From: Eucalyptus grandis
Lineage: Eukaryota > Streptophyta > Magnoliopsida > Myrtales > Myrtaceae
DNA: 64,000 bases
Reading direction: 5' to 3'
Assembly: GCF_016545825.1 (NCBI RefSeq)
Contig: NC_052615.1
Location: 25,226,520 to 25,290,519, forward strand
Positions within the stretch are counted from its first letter, which is position 1. Every line of letters starts with the position of its first letter. Shown here in pieces: positions 61,206 to 64,000 of the stretch. The notes under the pieces are model-generated. The model saw only the letters and a list, made by a program, of their open reading frames with translations, did no database searches and was not told the DNA's origin. Position numbers and translations under genes: made by a program.

Positions 61206-61355
61206 GGCGTGCAAACCTTCATCTTGAGTATGGCAATCGAGCAGGTGATCAATCCAACGATGGAAGTTGACAGGTTTTACATCGGACAGATGACATGAAA
61301 GTGCTCGAAATCGATGGCTGACAAAGCAAACACGAAAATGTCCCTGTGCACAATG

Positions 61356-62098
61356 TCACGGGAAGCCGGCCCAACTCATTAGCTTGTCTAGCGACCAATC
61401 AATAAGCCTCCGAAGGAAATCAGTCCATCGTGTCGTACACTTAATCATAAGCCTTCGGATGTACCTTTTGGGAGAGCCACGTAGCGCCCACGAATGAGCC
61501 TCGTGGTCGGGGAGTTCATAGGCGAAGAACAAAGCCAAGAAACCTCCACAAAAAAAAAACAAATATCCATTCCTTCCTCGGTAGTCTTGGTGGGTCTGAC
61601 CGATATGGTGGCCGCCCCGAGAAGATAGGCTAGTATGATCCCGCCTGACGCAACATAAATGCAACATCCCACGGTCGGGATGTGTTTCGGCTCTTGACGA
61701 TAGCTGTGCGTAGAACTTAGACAAAGAAGGAGTATTGCCCCCATGGATAAAGCGAACGCTATAACGTTCCATAGCATAAAGCCTTTGAAAGATCCCTTGC
61801 CAGCATGAATCGCAACCCCATCATTGTTATAACCTCCGGGCACTGTGAGAAGGCCGGTGAAGCTTAATGTAGCTACGAGTCCTCCCACCAGTAGTGGAAC
61901 ATCCATAATTCTTTTTATAGACAAATTAAAGTTATCTCAGTTGGCAATATTACTTCCTGTGGTTATAGAGACAGATGATTGTCCCTCAACAAATTGCTTG
62001 TCTAACCTCTTCTTACCATATTCAAAAAACCAGCCTTGAAAGCCCGGAATTCCATGAGAACCTTCCAGCGGCGACCAAGCATTCCAACTGTTGTCCCT
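61356..62098 (-). pseudogene. PGG-domain exon of ankyrin copy 3, broken
   Basis: Acceptor TTTTTTAG at 62099-62100 and an in-phase start like the other two copies (leader GSHGIPGFQGWFFEYGKKRL). Then an in-frame TGA at 61937-61939 where copy 1 has Arg (GSNIANRDNF). The PGG domain follows (GLLTVPGGYNNDG) with hydrophobic segments. At an oligo-T of ten bases (about 61549-61558) the conserved tail switches frame, and CGGFLALFFAYELPDHEAH continues in the neighbouring frame. The ankyrin exons would lie beyond 62300, but a hAT-type end begins at 62317. Not a functional gene within this window. Confidence 0.85.
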
Positions 62099-62539
62099 CT
62101 AAAAAAGCACATAATAGAATGTATCAATTAACGAGTGAAAGTTTTCCAATAAAATACTTCAAGACCCTCACACCCTCAAAATCCATTTATAACACATAAA
62201 ACTTCTGGCAAGTGCTAAGAGGTCATGGAGAATTCATTCAAGTAACATCTTTTGGATAAAGGTAAATGGTAAATAACACCCGTAAAGATTTTCCAAGAGT
62301 AAACAATTACAGTTACTAGGAATGTGCAAAATACTCGGGAATCGCCCGAACCGCCCAGAACCGGACCGGAACCGCCAAAAACCGGCGGTTCTTGAGGGAA
62401 CCGGTCCGGTTCCGGTTCCAATTTATGGGAACAGGTAGGTACTGGTCCGGTTTCCGGTTCCATAGGCGGATCCGGCCGCCCGCCCGCCCGCCCACCCGAA
62501 CCGGACTAATTAATTTTTAATATTAAAAAAATATTACTA

Positions 62540-62602
62540 AAACAAACCCCAGATCTCTCTCACCTTTGTCTCTTGCTCTTCGTCTTCGGTTCTGTTGTTC
62601 TC

Positions 62603-62650
<48 letters not shown>

Positions 62651-64000
62651 TCTCTCTTCCTCGGTTCCTCCTATCGCCCTTCCTCCCCGAGCGTTGATGC
62701 CGCCGCTGCTGCTCCTATGCCACTGCTATCTACCCCCTCGCGCCGGCTGCCACCTGCCACAACCTTTGCTTCGCCCAGCAGTGACCCGTGACGCCATAGC
62801 TCGCCTCCGCGCCGACCACCGCACCAACAGTCGCGAGCGCCCTTCACCCGCTCGCCCGTCACCGTGATCGCCTTCGCTTCTGTTGCTTTCCGTCTGAGTA
62901 CCAACTCCATTGCTTCTGCTTCGGGCCCCCTCTACCAGCAATTTGACGTCGTTGTAGCCCCTACAGCCTCGACGACCAATGCCAGCAAATCCCAAACTGG
63001 TCGCTGTGTCTTCGTCACTGCTCCGCCGCCCCTCCGTGCGATCCCCTTGCAACCCCTACGACTTTGGTTTCCCTGTCTGTTGCTGGTTCGTCTTGCTATT
63101 GACGCCACACCTCCGTCGATTTGTAAGTGTCCCCCCAATCTCGCACCTTTCCTTGTTTTTTTTTTTCCTTTCGTCTCCTCGTTCGAGGTTTGTTGCACAA
63201 GGAATTTGATCTCTTGCCACCATTAGAATTTGCCGATAGCTTGTAGAATTTCGGTGGTATGAGTTGCAATTCATGAGCTCTGTTGAATGTTAGGCAAAGT
63301 GAAGCTTAAAGGAGGGAGCTTTATCACTGGGTGGGTAGCTTTTCTCCTACATAAGTTGGGGATTGCAGCAGGGGGCTTCTTACTGGAGTTGATAGCTCTT
63401 GTAGCTAAAGTTTCTTCCGCGTGTTGTTTGAGGCAGCAATTATGTATATGAAGCCCAATCCAAAGCTGCAATTTTGGTGGTTCTTTGGTCCATTGTGACT
63501 TTTTCATAGATTGTGTGTAAAACATAGAAGCTTTGTTGTCCCTAACATTATCATCGAATTTCTAAGATGATTTGGGCAGAATTTTGACATAAAAGAATTC
63601 ATTGTTGCATCTTATTCATAACTTCCAACACATCCTCTAGTAGGCTTGGCAAAATGCAGTTAAGGAAAGTGGCAATGGGAAATCCTGTCTTATAAATTTT
63701 TCCTTACTTTTACCTATTGAGATCTATGAATTACTAGAAGTATAGCAAATATTCCTAGTCTCTGCAGATTGCGTGGAAATTGTCCCCTTCCATATTTTGC
63801 AAGTTTTCTAGGTGCCAATCTTGTTCCTTCCCTTGTGCTCATTGGTTCTAATCATCTGGTACTCACAAGATTGCACTTTTGGTTGTTGTTTATTTAACTT
63901 GTGTTGGCTTGAACACAGGGACATGGAGCTTGTGCTTTCTTTCAATGGGCAGATTCTCTGGCAGAAAATGTGGCCTCCAAAGATGTTGCGACTTCTGTTG
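62540..64000 (+). other. Gene-like region: leader, donor and a later exon with CxFFQW motif
   Basis: A pyrimidine-rich leader with the CT repeat, GC-rich exon-like sequence to about 63120 ending GATTT|GTAAGTGT, a long T-rich intron-like stretch, and at 63918 an acceptor (GAACACAG) followed by an open frame to the window edge: GHGACAFFQWADSLAENV. C-x-F-F-Q-W-A-D resembles the end of a zf-GRF zinc finger (C-x-F/Y-F-x-W). The frames in the first exon are not recognised. The gene may be captured by the hAT element or independent. Only the exon frame and the splice signals are observed. Confidence 0.35.
62596..62660. repeat. CT microsatellite
   Basis: About 65 bp of nearly pure (CT)n with a few interruptions (CTCG, CTCA). 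It is typical of 5' leaders of plant genes. Confidence 0.9.

Larger units (their letters stand above)
62317..64000. mobile_element. Left end of a hAT-type element; right end outside window
   Basis: Starts TAGGAATGTGCAAAATACTC after ACAGTTAC, and continues with CCGG-rich subterminal repeats (62340-62510, GAACCGGACCGGAACC, GGTCCGGTTCCGGTTCC), the same design as the left end of the element at 37999. The right end is not seen, so how far it extends is unknown; the gene-like sequence to its right may be inside it or the normal neighbour. Confidence 0.55.

Noticed and set aside
62671..63226. Several 70-120-codon frames on both strands
   Set aside because: They are all in a GC-rich leader-like stretch, no frame matches a family, and a splice donor at about 63123 ends the likely exon.
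1..64000. tRNA, rRNA or other structured RNA genes
   Set aside because: None recognised by eye on either strand; a covariance-model scan would be needed to exclude small ones.

Overview
The window is nuclear DNA of a flowering plant, most likely a dicot. It contains intron-split plant gene families (ankyrin-PGG membrane proteins, palmitoyl-protein thioesterase), LTR retrotransposons with plant-type features (a Ty1/copia with an initiator-Met tRNA primer site, a Ty3/gypsy Tat-like element), plant-style MULE and hAT elements, and AT-rich spacers. The GC-rich element interiors resemble repeats I associate with Myrtaceae, but I would not name a genus.

Layout. A cassette made of a palmitoyl-protein thioesterase (PPT)-like gene on + followed by a convergent ankyrin/PGG gene (ACD6/ITN1 type) on - occurs three times: C1 about 1032-28770, C2 about 43860-52970, C3 about 54230-62316. 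Every copy is damaged. The C2 ankyrin gene (48339-52889) is the best preserved, with three exons whose splice phases fit and a single one-base frameshift in the PGG domain. The C1 ankyrin gene has lost its ATG, carries an in-frame TAG and has a frame change in the PGG exon. C3 keeps only a PGG exon with a TGA and a frame slip. The PPT copies survive as scattered exons.

C1 is split by a 19.85 kb nested block. A degenerate copia element (3028-22876, +, target duplication AGTTT) was itself hit in its protease region by a 14.2 kb gypsy element on the opposite strand (5061-19273, -, target duplication GTGTT). The gypsy element has gag but no recognisable pol, and about 3.5 kb of five different tandem-repeat families between gag and its 3' LTR.

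Between C1 and C2 lie a 1455-bp MULE with 9-bp target duplication, inserted just upstream of the C1 ankyrin gene; five tandem copies of a ~615-bp unit that contains a scrap of ankyrin exon; about 4 kb of repeat debris; a MITE; a hAT-type element with 8-bp target duplication carrying the first exon of a SART3/PRP24-like gene; and a retroposed 704-bp sequence with 15-bp target duplication. Inside intron 1 of the C2 ankyrin gene is a terminal-inverted-repeat segment carrying a METTL21-like methyltransferase fragment. C3 is cut by a 1195-bp solo LTR inside a PPT exon and ends at another hAT-type terminus at 62317, which leads into gene-like sequence running off the window.

No operating pathway is encoded here. 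The window is a defence-type gene cluster being copied, invaded and eroded, with several mobile elements that have picked up host exons. All calls come from reading motifs, splice signals and repeat alignments by eye; no searches were run.
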